A stretch of DNA of 64,000 nt from Amycolatopsis mongoliensis (GTDB lineage Bacteria; Actinomycetota; Actinomycetes; Mycobacteriales; Pseudonocardiaceae): NCBI RefSeq assembly GCF_030285665.1, contig NZ_CP127295.1, forward strand, positions 10,540,001 to 10,604,000, given 5' to 3'. Below are positions 16,423-25,384 of this stretch, in pieces. Numbering within the stretch: the stretch's first letter is position 1; every line of letters starts with the position of its first letter. The position numbers and the translations under genes are program-made. The notes under the pieces are model-generated. The model was given only the letters and a program-made list of their open reading frames with translations. It did not search any database and was not told where the DNA came from.

Positions 16423-18780
16423 ATGAGACGATTCACGAAATCCCTCGCCGTCCTCACGGCGGCGCTCTCGATCACCACACTGGGAACCGGCCTCGCGGAA
16501 GCGGGCCAAGAAGGCACCGCGAAGGCCGTGCTCCGCTACACCGAGCACGGCGTCCCGCACATCGTCGCGAAGGACTTCGCCGGGCTCGGCTACGGGTACG
16601 GCTACGCGGCGGCGACCGACAACATCTGCGAGCTCGCGAACATCTACCTCACGGTGAGCGCGCAGCGGTCGAAGTACCTCGGCCCGGACGGGGACGGCTA
16701 CCCGTCGCTGTCCGAGGCGAAGAACAACCTGCACAGCGACCTGTTCTTCCAGCAGCTCAACGACTCCGGCGTCGTCGACCGGCTCGTCGCGCAACCCGCG
16801 CCGCAGGGGCCGCGTCCCGAGGTCCGCGAGATCGTTTCCGGCTACGTCAAGGGTTTCAACGCCTACCTCGCCCGCACCGGCCGCGCCGGCATCTCCGACC
16901 CGGCCTGCCGCGGCGCCGGCTGGGTGCGGCCGATCACCGAGCAGGACTTCTACCGGCACTACTACGCCATCGCGATCACCGGTGGCCAGGGCGTGGTCAC
17001 CGAAAGCCTGTTCACCGCACCACCGGCCGGCGCGACACCGGCGCCGGGCACGGCGGGGCAGCTCTCCGACCAGGTCCGGAAGGCACTCGGCGGCAGCGGG
17101 CTGGGCAGCAACGGCATCGCGATCGGCGCGGACTCGACCGCGGCGGGCCAGGGCAGCGTCCTGCTCGGCAACCCGCACTACCCGTGGCAGGCCGGGCGGC
17201 GGTTCTGGCAGAGCCAGTTGACCATCCCCGGCCGGTTCGACGCGGCCGGCGCGAGCCTGCTCGGGATGCCGTTCATCCAGATCGGGCACACCGCCGACGC
17301 GGCCTGGACGCACACGGTGTCCACGCCCGTCACGTTCGGCCTCTTCGAGGTACCCCTGAAGCCGGGTGACCCGACGACCTACCTCGTCGACGGCAAGCCG
17401 GAGAAGATGACGTCCCGCGACGTCACGGTCCAGGTGCGCCAAGCCGATGGCTCGCTGAAGCCGGCCCACCAGACGTTCTGGTCGACGCGGTACGGGCCGG
17501 TGATGGGCGACTTCCAGGGCGTTCCGCTGCCGTGGACGGCGAAGTCGGCGTACGCGGTGCGCGACGCCAACGCCACGAACATGCGCGGCCTCAACACGTG
17601 GTTCGAGCTCGACCAGGCCCGCAGCACGGCCGACGTCGTCGGTGCCCTGAGCCGCAACCAGGGCGTCCCGTGGGTCAACACCATCGCCACCGACCGCGCG
17701 GGCAACGCGCTCTACGCCGACATCCAGGTCGTCCCGCACGTCACCGACGAACTGGCGAAGACGTGCAGCACCCCGTTGGGGCAGGGCACGTTCGAGCAGG
17801 TCGGACTGGCCATTTTGGACGGTTCGAAGTCGGCGTGCCGGTGGGGTTCCGACCCCGGCGCGCTCGAACCCGGCATCTTCGCGCCGTCACGGCTGCCGCA
17901 GCAGCAGCGCCGTGACTACGAGCTGAACGCCAACGACAGCGCCTGGCTGGCGAACGCCCGCGCGCCCATCACGGGGTACCCGCACATCGTCGGGGACATC
18001 GGCACCGAACGCTCGCCGCGCACGCGGGAGGCGCTGCTCACCGCCGAGAAGGGCGGGTTCACGACGGACTCGATGAAGAAGATGCTCTTCGCCGACCACA
18101 GCCTGTTCGCCGACCTGACGGCGGCGGACCTGGCGAAGCTGTGCGCGTCGTTCCCGGACGGGCAGGCGCCGTCGTCGTCCGGCCCGGTGCCGGTCGGGCC
18201 GGCGTGCTCGGCGCTCGCGAGCTGGGACCACACCTACACGCTCGACACGCGGGGTTCGCTGCTGTTCCAGCGGTTCGCCGCGCGGCTCGGGCCGGTGGAC
18301 CGCTTCACGGTGCCCTTCGACCCGAAGGCGCCGCTGACCACGCCGAACACGCTCAACACGGCGAACCCCGACGTCCGGAAGGCCTTCGGCGACGCGCTGG
18401 TGGAGCTGCGCGCGGCCGGTCTGCCGCCGGACGCGCGGCTGCGCGACGGCCAGGCGGTGACGCGCAACGGCGAGCGCATCCCGATCCACGGCGCGCAGGG
18501 CTTCCTGGGCGTGCTCAACGTGATGACGCCGGTGTGGGACCCGGCCCGCGGCAACGTCGAGGTCCAGCACGGGTCCAGCTACATCCAGGTGGTCGGCTTC
18601 CGCGGGCGCGCGTGCCCGGACTCGTCGACGTTGCTGACGTACTCGCAGTCGGCGAACCCGAGGTCGCCGTACTTCAGCGACCAGACGAAGCTCTACAGCC
18701 GGGGTGAGTGGGTGAAGGACCGCTTCTGCGAAGCCGACATCCTGCGCTCCCCCGCGCTGCGGGTCGTCGTGCTGCGCTGA
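16423..18780 (+). CDS. Penicillin acylase-family Ntn hydrolase (secreted)
   Basis: 785-residue precursor from the ATG at 16423 (GGGGG four to five bases upstream), with a signal peptide ending near AEA. Family proteins self-cleave into two chains; the new N-terminal nucleophile is Ser229 in GLGSNGIAIG, just after a Gly. Alpha-chain motifs GYGYGYAAATDNICELANIY and the beta-chain HYPWQAGRRFWQ, GQGVPWVNTIATDRAGN are typical of the AHL acylase/PvdQ/aculeacin acylase branch rather than classical penicillin G acylase. It may remove acyl chains from lipopeptides or acyl-homoserine lactones outside the cell (inference). Complete and undamaged; convergent with the folC operon across a hairpin repeat. 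Confidence 0.92.
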   Translation: MRRFTKSLAVLTAALSITTLGTGLAEAGQEGTAKAVLRYTEHGVPHIVAKDFAGLGYGYGYAAATDNICELANIYLTVSAQRSKYLGPDGDGYPSLSEAKNNLHSDLFFQQLNDSGVVDRLVAQPAPQGPRPEVREIVSGYVKGFNAYLARTGRAGISDPACRGAGWVRPITEQDFYRHYYAIAITGGQGVVTESLFTAPPAGATPAPGTAGQLSDQVRKALGGSGLGSNGIAIGADSTAAGQGSVLLGNPHYPWQAGRRFWQSQLTIPGRFDAAGASLLGMPFIQIGHTADAAWTHTVSTPVTFGLFEVPLKPGDPTTYLVDGKPEKMTSRDVTVQVRQADGSLKPAHQTFWSTRYGPVMGDFQGVPLPWTAKSAYAVRDANATNMRGLNTWFELDQARSTADVVGALSRNQGVPWVNTIATDRAGNALYADIQVVPHVTDELAKTCSTPLGQGTFEQVGLAILDGSKSACRWGSDPGALEPGIFAPSRLPQQQRRDYELNANDSAWLANARAPITGYPHIVGDIGTERSPRTREALLTAEKGGFTTDSMKKMLFADHSLFADLTAADLAKLCASFPDGQAPSSSGPVPVGPACSALASWDHTYTLDTRGSLLFQRFAARLGPVDRFTVPFDPKAPLTTPNTLNTANPDVRKAFGDALVELRAAGLPPDARLRDGQAVTRNGERIPIHGAQGFLGVLNVMTPVWDPARGNVEVQHGSSYIQVVGFRGRACPDSSTLLTYSQSANPRSPYFSDQTKLYSRGEWVKDRFCEADILRSPALRVVVLR

Positions 18781-18789
18781 GCCGGTGCA

Positions 18790-18836
18790 GTGAATGACTC
18801 ATTCCTGTCGTCCGGCGACAGGAATGAGTCATTCAC
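18790..18836. repeat. Intergenic palindromic repeat, GTGAATG family
   Basis: A perfect 21-bp stem (18790-18810 with 18816-18836) with loop TCCGG, lying between convergent genes, ten bases beyond each stop. It shares the GTGAATGACTCATTC core with the repeat at 14648. It could serve both genes as a bidirectional terminator. Confidence 0.9.
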
Positions 18837-18845
18837 GGCGTCAGG

Positions 18846-19256
18846 TCAGGGCTGGGGCTGCTGGCTCGCGAGGGTGCCGGCCGCCATGCGGCGGGCGACG
18901 TCCTTGCGCAGCCACAGCAGCCACAGCCAGATCGCCAGGAACACCACGCCCAGCACCGCGATGGCGGGCAGCCAGAACACCAGCGCGATCAGCACCACCT
19001 GCAGGCCGAGGACGACCGGCACGGCCCACGCCTTCTTGACGAACCCGCACAGCACGACCAGCACCAGGGCGACCGCCAGCACCGTCCAGCCGGTGCCCGT
19101 GCTGATCCCGCCGCCGAGCTTGTTCACCACCGGGAGCGCCAGGGCGACCGTGATCGCCTCCATGATCAGCGTTCCCGACATCACGCCGCGAAAGCCCTTC
19201 ATCGGGTCCTTCGGCTTGGGCGCTTCCGAGGCCTGGGGGGTCTCCGGAGTGCTCAC
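18846..19256 (-). CDS. DUF4233 membrane protein
   Basis: 136 residues with a short polar N-terminus and four hydrophobic stretches (GTLIMEAITVALALPVV, TVLAVALVLVVLCGF, AVPVVLGLQVVLIALVFW, AVLGVVFLAIWLWLLWL). DUF4233 proteins are regularly found directly after folC in actinobacteria. Its GTG start at 19256 overlaps the folC stop by four bases (GTGA), indicating translational coupling. Function unknown; context suggests a link to folate metabolism or simply conserved co-expression. Confidence 0.88.
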   Translation of the reverse strand: MSTPETPQASEAPKPKDPMKGFRGVMSGTLIMEAITVALALPVVNKLGGGISTGTGWTVLAVALVLVVLCGFVKKAWAVPVVLGLQVVLIALVFWLPAIAVLGVVFLAIWLWLLWLRKDVARRMAAGTLASQQPQP

Positions 19257-20908
19257 GCCGGCTCCTTCCCGAACAGCGTGCGCGTCTCACCGGCGGTGAC
19301 CACCGAGCCGGTGACGAGCACGCCACCGCCCGCGAGGGGCTCTTCGGGGTCGTCGCTGGTCTCCACGAGCGCGATCGCCGTCTCGATCGCCGTCTCCAGG
19401 TCGGTCTCGGCCACCACCCGGTCCTCGCCGAACACCGAGATGGCCAGCTGGTTCAGCTCCTCCAGCGGCATCGAGCGCGGCGACGAGTTGCGCGTCACGA
19501 CGATGTCGGACACCACCGGCTCCAGCGCGTCCAGGATGCCGTGGGCGTCCTTCTCGGCCATCACTCCGACCACCGCGACCAGGCGGCGGAAGGCGAACTC
19601 CTCCGCCACGGTCGCCGCCAGCGCGCGGGCACCGTGCGGGTTGTGCGCCGCGTCGATCATCACCGCGGGGGCCGCGCGGACCCGCTCCAGCCGGCCCGGC
19701 GTCTCGACCTCCGCGAACGCCTCGCGCACGGCCTCGACGACCAGCTGCTTGTCCTTGCCCGCCCCGAAGAACGCCTCGACCGCGGCCAGCGCGAGCGCGG
19801 CGTTCGCGGCCTGGTGGGCGCCGTGCAGCGGCAGGAAGATCTGCTCGTACACCCCGCCGAGGCCCTGCAGCTTCAGCATCTGCCCGCCGACGGCGATCTC
19901 GCGCTCCAGCACGCCGAACTCGCTGCCCGCGCGGGCGACCGCCGCGTCGACCTCGACGGCGCGTTCCAGCAGCACCTTCTGCACCTCGGGGTCCTGCTCG
20001 CCGATCACCGCGACCGAGCCGGCCTTGATGATGCCCGCCTTTTCGCGCGCCGCGCCGAGGATGTCCGGGCCGAGGTACTCGACGTGGTCGATGCCGATCG
20101 GCGTGATGACCGCGACGTCGGCGTCCGCGACGTTCGTGGCGTCCCAGGCACCGCCCAGGCCCGCCTCCAGCACCGCGGCCTCCACCGGCGCGTCGGCGAA
20201 GGCGGCGAACGCCATCCCGGTGAGGATCTCGAACTTGCTCATCGCGACGCCGTCCGCGGCGGCACCGTCCACCATGGCCACATACGGGGCGATGTCGTGC
20301 CACAGCTCGGCGTAACGCGCGGCGGAGATCGGCCGTCCGTCGAGCGCGATCCGCTCGGTGACCAGCTGCAGGTGCGGGCTGGTGTAGCGGCCGACGCGCA
20401 GGCCCATCCGGGTCAGCAGCGAGTCGATCATCCGGGCCGTCGAGCCCTTGCCGTTCGTGCCCGCGATGTGCAGCACGGGGTAGCCGTGGTTCGGCTCGCC
20501 CAGCAGCTGCGTCAGCGCGGAGATGCGGGTCAGCGACGGCTGGATCTTCGTCTCCGGCCAGCGCTGGTTCAGCTCGGCCTCGACGGCCATCAGCTCCCGG
20601 CGGGCCTCGGGCCCGTCCGGGCTGCCGTACGCCTCGGGTTCGCCCTGGTCGTCGAGCTCGTGCAGCTCGGCGTCCTCGGGCACGCTCAGGTCGGGCACCG
20701 GGCCGGTGGCGAGGTTGTCGCCCAGCTGGCCGACCCCGCCGATGCCGCCGCGCGAGCCGCCGCCCACGTCGAACGCGGTGTCCCGCGCGTCCAGCTCCGG
20801 GTCGTGGTCGTCCGAGTCCTCGTACCCCTGGGCACCCAGCTCGTCGACACCCGCGAAACTGTCCAGATCCGACAGGTCCGGCTTTCGACCTGTCTCATCC
20901 TGCGGCAC
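19253..20908 (-). CDS. folC: Folylpolyglutamate synthase / dihydrofolate synthase
   Basis: Mur-ligase-like enzyme that adds glutamate to dihydropteroate and folates, 551 residues. The catalytic region begins around residue 105. The P-loop HIAGTNGKGSTARMID, RVGRYTSPHLQLVTERI and DAAHNPHGA motifs are intact. About 100 residues of acidic, Gly-rich, apparently disordered sequence precede the enzyme, longer than the usual family start. The GTG at 20908 has GGAGGAG five to six bases upstream, so this extension appears to be translated. It is followed by the coupled DUF4233 gene. Confidence 0.95.
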   Translation of the reverse strand: MPQDETGRKPDLSDLDSFAGVDELGAQGYEDSDDHDPELDARDTAFDVGGGSRGGIGGVGQLGDNLATGPVPDLSVPEDAELHELDDQGEPEAYGSPDGPEARRELMAVEAELNQRWPETKIQPSLTRISALTQLLGEPNHGYPVLHIAGTNGKGSTARMIDSLLTRMGLRVGRYTSPHLQLVTERIALDGRPISAARYAELWHDIAPYVAMVDGAAADGVAMSKFEILTGMAFAAFADAPVEAAVLEAGLGGAWDATNVADADVAVITPIGIDHVEYLGPDILGAAREKAGIIKAGSVAVIGEQDPEVQKVLLERAVEVDAAVARAGSEFGVLEREIAVGGQMLKLQGLGGVYEQIFLPLHGAHQAANAALALAAVEAFFGAGKDKQLVVEAVREAFAEVETPGRLERVRAAPAVMIDAAHNPHGARALAATVAEEFAFRRLVAVVGVMAEKDAHGILDALEPVVSDIVVTRNSSPRSMPLEELNQLAISVFGEDRVVAETDLETAIETAIALVETSDDPEEPLAGGGVLVTGSVVTAGETRTLFGKEPA

Positions 20909-20982
20909 TGAATCTCCTCCGGCCTGGGGTTTCGCACTTGCCTTCCGAGTCTACGTGCGTGAGGAGGTGGCACTCTCGACGC

Positions 20983-21618
20983 ATGCCGTTCAACCACAAC
21001 GACCACTACCACCCGCTGCTGCTGGACCTGCTGCCGCCCGGGCCGGGGATCGCGCTCGACGTCGGGTGCGGCACCGGCCGGTTCGCGCGGCGGCTGGCCG
21101 CGACCGGCATGGCGGTGGAGGCGGTCGACGTCTCGGCCGCGATGGTCGAGGCGGCGGCGGGCCTCGGCTCGCCGGGGCCGGGCGAGATCGTCTACCGGCA
21201 GGCCGACGTCACCACCGACCCCCTGCCCGAGGCGCACTACGACTTCATCTCGTGCCTCGCCTCCCTGCACCACATGCCGTTCGAGACGGTCACCAAGCTG
21301 CGCCGCGCGCTGGTGCCCGGCGGCGTGCTCGTGGTGCTCGGCCTGGCCCACCCGAGCACGCCCGCGGACTGGGCACAGGCGATCGCGGCGGTCCCGGTCA
21401 ACGCGCTCGCGAAGCTCGTCGTCTACGCCGGCGAGCGGCTCAACGGCGGCGGGGAGGACGGCCCGAAGGCCCCGGTCGCCGACGACTACCCGACCCTGGC
21501 CGAGGTGCGCCGGGAGGCGGCCCGGCTGCTGCCCGGGAGCACCGTCCGGCCGTTGCTGTTCTGGCGCACGCTGATCACTTACCGTGAGCACGGCGACGGT
21601 GACCCGACAGGCGGGTGA
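20983..21618 (+). CDS. Class I SAM-dependent methyltransferase
   Basis: 211-residue methyltransferase. Motif I is ALDVGCGTGRFARRL, with an acidic residue in motif II (VEAVDVS), and LRRALVPGGVLVVLGL in the core sheet. The start MPFNHNDHYHPLLL at 20983 is typical for this group; the GGAGG lies 15 bases away, so a GTG at about 20956 (frame 20938) remains an alternative. The substrate is unknown. Divergent from folC and followed by a secreted hydrolase on the same strand. Confidence 0.85.
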   Translation: MPFNHNDHYHPLLLDLLPPGPGIALDVGCGTGRFARRLAATGMAVEAVDVSAAMVEAAAGLGSPGPGEIVYRQADVTTDPLPEAHYDFISCLASLHHMPFETVTKLRRALVPGGVLVVLGLAHPSTPADWAQAIAAVPVNALAKLVVYAGERLNGGGEDGPKAPVADDYPTLAEVRREAARLLPGSTVRPLLFWRTLITYREHGDGDPTGG

Positions 21619-21688
21619 AGTCCGCCCCCGAGCGGTCCGGCGCTCGCTAGATGTGGAGGGAGCGTTTCCGGAACAGAACGGGGTCTTC

Positions 21689-22561
21689 ATGCGCAACACC
21701 CGGCTGCTCGTCGCCGTCGTCTCGGCAGCCACTCTGCTCGTCACCACCGCGGCCGCCGCCTCGGCGGCACCACGGTTCCACCACTACGTCGCCCTCGGTG
21801 ACTCCTACACCTCCGGGCCCTTCATCCCGGTGCAGCGGCTCGACCCGCTCGGCTGCGGCCGGTCGACGGCGAACTACCCGTCGGTCGTGGCGGACGGGCT
21901 GCACGCCGGCGAGTTCACCGACGTCAGCTGCGCCGGCGCCGACACGGGTTCCATGACCCGGCCCCAGCAGGTGCCCTTCAACGGCACCAACGCGCCCCAG
22001 CTGGGCGCCCTGCGCATCGACACCGACCTGGTCACCCTCGGCATCGGCGGCAACGACTTCGACGTCTTCGGCCGGCTCGTCTCGACGTGCCCGGGGCTGC
22101 GGGCGGGCGACCCCACCGGCAACCCGTGCGAAGAGCACTTCACGAGCAACGGCGTCGACACGGTGAAGACGGCCATCGCGAACATCGAGCCGCGCGTCGA
22201 GGCCGTGCTGGCCGCCGTCCACCAGCGTTCGCCCGGCGCGCGGGTGCTCGTCGTCGGCTACCCGCGGATCGCGCCGGAGCGGGGCTACTGCCCCGATGTC
22301 CTGCCGTTCGCCGACGGCGACTACGCGTGGCTGAGCCGGGTCGAGAGCGACCTGAACCAGGCTCTCGCGGACGCGGCCTCGAACGGCGACGCGGAGTTCG
22401 TCGACACCTTCGGGCCGTCGCGCGGCCACGACGCGTGCGCGCGCGGCGGCTCGGCGTGGATCAACGGCAAGGACCAGAACGTCTTCGAGGCGGCCGCCTA
22501 CCACCCGCTCAAGGCGGGGATGGCGGGCGTGGCCGCGGTCGTGCTCAAGTCCCTGCGCTGA
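21689..22561 (+). CDS. Secreted SGNH/GDSL-family esterase
   Basis: 290 residues with a clear signal peptide (MRNTRLLVAVVSAATLLVTTAAAASA). SGNH blocks: block I GDSYTSG with the nucleophile Ser, block III GIGGNDFD, and a C-terminal YHPLKAGM with the catalytic His. The residue usually Asp three before the His is not obvious (AAAYHP), so it may rely on a Ser-His dyad as described for Streptomyces scabies esterase. Conserved cysteines suggest disulfides in the mature enzyme. Likely an extracellular lipase or esterase. Confidence 0.9.
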   Translation: MRNTRLLVAVVSAATLLVTTAAAASAAPRFHHYVALGDSYTSGPFIPVQRLDPLGCGRSTANYPSVVADGLHAGEFTDVSCAGADTGSMTRPQQVPFNGTNAPQLGALRIDTDLVTLGIGGNDFDVFGRLVSTCPGLRAGDPTGNPCEEHFTSNGVDTVKTAIANIEPRVEAVLAAVHQRSPGARVLVVGYPRIAPERGYCPDVLPFADGDYAWLSRVESDLNQALADAASNGDAEFVDTFGPSRGHDACARGGSAWINGKDQNVFEAAAYHPLKAGMAGVAAVVLKSLR

Positions 22562-22567
22562 CCCGCG

Positions 22568-22601
22568 CCGCGCCGAAGGCCCTCGATGGCCGTCGGCGCG
22601 G
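22568..22601. terminator. Bidirectional hairpin between convergent genes
   Basis: A 14-bp stem with one mismatch (22568-22581 with 22588-22601), loop CTCGAT, between the stops of the SGNH hydrolase and the minus-strand alpha/beta hydrolase. No T-run on either side. Confidence 0.7.
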
Positions 22602-22605
22602 CCGG

Positions 22606-23394
22606 TCAGGCGTGTTCGCCGACGAAGTCCAGCACCAGCCGGGCGAACTCGTCCGGCAGCTCGGCCGGGGCGCCGTGCCCCGCGTCGATCGTGGCGGCGC
22701 GCGCCCCCGGGATCGCGGCGGCCAGCTGCCGCTGCTGCTCCGCCGTGACCAGCCGGTCGTGCGCGCTGCCGAGCACGAGGACGGGCGCGGCGATCTTGCC
22801 GAGCACGGGCCGCAGGTCGACGGTCCGGTCGGTTTCGGTCTGCCGGTCCGCGCCGGGTTCGATCACCGACTCGAGGGTCTTGACCAGCTGTTCGTTGCTC
22901 TCGGCGGTGGCCTGCTCCCAGTAGCGCGGGCCGAAGGCCATCAGCGGGAGCATGCGGGCGAAGGTCCCGGTTGCGAGCAGGTCGAGCCAGTGGCGGAACT
23001 CGGCGTCCTGCCGGACGTCGGTGACCGGCCACGCGGCGTGCAGGACCGCCGAGCGCACGCGGTCCGGGCGGGTGCCCGCCAGGTGGGCCGCCACGATCCC
23101 GCCCAGCGAATGGCCGACGACGTGGGCCGCTTCGACTCCGGCGTGGTCCAGGACGGCTTCGGCTTCCACGGCGAGGTCCTCGACGCTGACCGGGCCGCCG
23201 TGGTCGGTGGTCCGCCCGGAACCGGAGAAGTCCATCGCCAGGACGGTGTAGCGCTGCGCTTGCGCCGCCAGCGGCTCCCACTGCTCGCGGGAGGCGGCGG
23301 TGCCATGCAGCAGGAGCAGGGCGGGGCCGTCGCCGGTCCGGTCGTAGTGGACGACGGCGTCGCCGTTCTCGAGCGTCACTCGTACGTTCGGCAT
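22606..23394 (-). CDS. Alpha/beta hydrolase
   Basis: 262 residues from the ATG at 23394 with AAGGGGA upstream. The fold is clear: LLLLHGTAASREQW (oxyanion loop), GHSLGGIVAAHLAG with the nucleophile Ser, an acid Asp in VLGSAHDRLV and a His in IDAGHGAP. Intact. Directly upstream on the same strand lies a damaged second alpha/beta hydrolase, 11 bases away, so the two probably once formed an operon of related hydrolases. Substrate unknown. Confidence 0.9.
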   Translation of the reverse strand: MPNVRVTLENGDAVVHYDRTGDGPALLLLHGTAASREQWEPLAAQAQRYTVLAMDFSGSGRTTDHGGPVSVEDLAVEAEAVLDHAGVEAAHVVGHSLGGIVAAHLAGTRPDRVRSAVLHAAWPVTDVRQDAEFRHWLDLLATGTFARMLPLMAFGPRYWEQATAESNEQLVKTLESVIEPGADRQTETDRTVDLRPVLGKIAAPVLVLGSAHDRLVTAEQQRQLAAAIPGARAATIDAGHGAPAELPDEFARLVLDFVGEHA

Positions 23395-23405
23395 CGGCGT
23401 CCCCT

Positions 23406-24063
23406 TCAGGCCGCGATCGCGCGGAGGGCGGCGGTGAACGCGCGCGGGTCCTCCTGGTGCGGGAGGTGGCCGCAGCCGGCGATGACGTGCACCCGGGCGC
23501 CCGGGGTCGCGGCGGCGCAGGTCCGCGGGACTTCCAGGGGGATCTCGGGGTCGAGCTCGCCGTGCAGGTAGGTGATCGGGACCGCGAGCTGCGGCAGGCG
23601 CGGCCGCGGGTCGTAGGTCGTCACCTCGGTGAACAGCGCGTCGATGTAGGTGCTCGAGTCGACCAGCTGCCGCACGGTCCAGTCGACCAGCGCGGGCGCG
23701 ACGCCCGGCGCGAACCAGTTCGGCACCCACCCCACGAGCGTGCCGAGCGATCGCCGGCCATCTGTTCCCGCAGGTCGAGGACCTTTTCCCGCATCGCGGC
23801 CGCGGGCCAGTACCCCGGTCCGTCGACGGCCACCACGCCGGCGACGAGCTCGGGCCGGGCCAGAGCCAGCTCGGTGGCGAAGACCGCGCCGAACGACGAG
23901 CCGACGACGACGGCCTTGCCGATTTCGAGTGCCTCGATCACCGCGGCGATGTCGGCGGTGTTGCCGGCGATCGTGTTGCCGGTCGCGGGGCGGTCCGAGC
24001 GGCCGCAGCCACGCCAGTCGAGTGTGACGACGCGGTGGCCGCGGACGACGTGCGGAGCAGAGT
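23406..24063 (-). pseudogene. Alpha/beta hydrolase remnant (5' end lost, one frameshift)
   Basis: Hydrolase sequence is recognisable in two frames. From about 24063 to 23760 it reads VVTLDWRGCGRSDRPATGN and VVVGSSFGAVFATELA (nucleophile Ser). From about 23750 to 23406 the neighbouring frame continues with LGTLVGWVPNWF, YLHGELDPEIPLE (acid) and IAGCGHLPHQED (His). A single-base loss or gain near 23740-23760 joins them. The first 40-50 residues, including the HG oxyanion motif and a start, are missing: upstream sequence belongs to an unrelated DNA-binding gene. Truncation plus frameshift make function unlikely. It marks the left edge of the AT-rich island. Confidence 0.85.
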
Positions 24064-24375
24064 CCGAAACTCTCCGTCGTCCTCAGCGGAGCTGCGGCGC
24101 TCCCGAGGCGAGGAAAGCAGCTCGTCGATACTGACGCCGAAAATGCGCTCAAGCAGTCTCACCGTGGCTTGCTGGGGCCGCCCGAGCGGTTTGCCGCCAT
24201 CGCCACGACCTGACGCCAGCCGCTTGAGGTGCCGACTGCTGAGCGTGCCGGGCTCGCCGCAGTCTCTGGCGAAGTTCGTCGCGAACCGTGCGAATTCCTC
24301 GAACGTCTCTCGCCGCTCCCGGATGAGCTGTTCGAGCACAGTGCGCGAGGGGTGCGGCTCCTGCTCATCGCTCAT
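23938..24375 (-). pseudogene. HTH-type regulator, C-terminally truncated by rearrangement
   Basis: From the ATG at 24375 (GAGGAG upstream) about 104 residues resemble the N-terminal DNA-binding part of actinobacterial XRE-like regulators (TVLEQLIRERRETFEEF, GTLSSRHLKRLASG, TVRLLERIFGVSIDELL), which usually continue into a long TPR-like region. Here the frame instead runs out of frame into the hydrolase remnant for about 40 residues and stops at 23938. A shortened product of 145 residues could still be made. Divergent from the small genes starting at 24524, which accompany such regulators in related genomes (from memory). Confidence 0.7.
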
Positions 24376-24523
24376 GCTGCGCTCCTCAGTTCTCCGATGG
24401 CCCCGCCAGGGCACTGCCGTGGCCCTTCCAAGACCTTTCGACGAAATCATTCTATCCGCCACGCTGATCTCAGCGTTACCGGCCATTGCGGCTGGTCAGA
24501 GCAACGGGCGAGCGGAGTGGACG

Positions 24524-24955
24524 ATGAGCAAGTCGGGCAGGACGGAGCTGGCCGGCGACTTGTATGTGACGTGGAGTCGATGCCTTACCGACGAGCACGA
24601 TCACGCGGTCACGGATGAGGAGTTTGCACGCGGAGTTCGGCAGCAATGCGGGCAGTTTGCCGCCTTGTGCGGGCACCGGTTGCTGATCGCTTCAAGCCTC
24701 ATGCCGCCCGGTCCGCCGTGCGTCCGGTGCCGCGCATACCTGGCAGCGCGCGCCACTTTGCGAGACGCGAACGAACGCCTGGGGACACCGAGGCGCAAAA
24801 CACGAGGCTTGCGGAGTCGGTTCTTCCGGCACGCACGATCGTCCGCTACCACGTCCCCTCAACGTGACGGCGGACCCGAGAGTTCGGCGGGGACGGGCTG
24901 CGCCCCGATCGCGCCCGTTCCCGCCGAACGCCACGCGCGGCGAGGCGCACAATGA
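24524..24955 (+). CDS. Hypothetical protein, cysteine-containing small protein
   Basis: 143 residues, GGAG eight bases before the ATG. The N-terminal 80 residues are orderly, with WSRCLTDEHDHAVTDEEFARG, CGQFAALCGHRLLIAS and PGPPCVRCRAYLAAR; the CxxC suggests metal binding or a structural zinc knuckle. The C-terminal part is basic and low complexity. I recall similar proteins beside XRE-type regulators in Pseudonocardiales, function unknown. Its stop overlaps the next start (ATGA), so it is the first gene of a small operon running to 26410. Confidence 0.7.
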   Translation: MSKSGRTELAGDLYVTWSRCLTDEHDHAVTDEEFARGVRQQCGQFAALCGHRLLIASSLMPPGPPCVRCRAYLAARATLRDANERLGTPRRKTRGLRSRFFRHARSSATTSPQRDGGPESSAGTGCAPIAPVPAERHARRGAQ

Positions 24956-25206
24956 CGGTTCGCCTGTTGCTCGGCCGCCCACGCCCCGGCGTCGTGGGCG
25001 AGACGCGTCGCGTCGTCCACGTATTCGAGGCGCCATCGCAGAACACCCCGCCGGACCGGTTGACCGCCTTTTGCTCGGCATCGTTCGGTCCCGGCGAACT
25101 TGAATTGCTTGATCGTCCACTAGGGATGCCTTGCGAGTCATGTCTTCGGCTGACTCCGACCCCCGAGCCCCAACTTCCGCTTCCCAACGGTTCATCAGAG
25201 ACTTGA
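24952..25206 (+). CDS. Hypothetical small protein with C-terminal CxxC
   Basis: 84 residues, translationally coupled to the previous gene through an ATGA overlap. It shows a short N-terminal RLLLGRPRPG segment, a middle HVFEAPSQNTPPDRLTAFC and GMPCESCLRLTP, an arrangement seen in small partner proteins of the preceding gene (family memory, not checked). The two CxxC proteins probably work together. No known catalytic motif. Confidence 0.65.
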   Translation: MTVRLLLGRPRPGVVGETRRVVHVFEAPSQNTPPDRLTAFCSASFGPGELELLDRPLGMPCESCLRLTPTPEPQLPLPNGSSET

Positions 25207-25207
25207 C

Positions 25208-25384
25208 ATGACAGATGACATTTCGGTTGCCCCGGCAGAGGATCAGGACTTCGAGCGGCTGGCACGAGAACTGAAGCCCGGCGAGTCAATGACCGACGAC
25301 GACTGGGCAGCAGCTAGTCGCATCGTGAATACCTACTGGCCACGATTCCGTCCACCTCGTCCACTGCCGGAGAGATGGCTTTGA
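25208..25384 (+). CDS. Hypothetical acidic small protein
   Basis: 58 residues, starting one base after the previous stop and overlapping the next gene by ten bases, so it lies within a tightly packed operon. Sequence is acidic at first (MTDDISVAPAEDQDFERLAR, MTDDDWAAASRIV) and ends in a Pro/Arg-rich tail. No recognisable domain. Too small for certainty, but packing and codon frame support it. Confidence 0.55.
   Translation: MTDDISVAPAEDQDFERLARELKPGESMTDDDWAAASRIVNTYWPRFRPPRPLPERWL

Noticed and set aside
14713..17739. 1008-residue minus-strand open frame across phoD and the acylase gene
   Set aside because: It is antisense to one and out of frame with the other; no recognisable domain.
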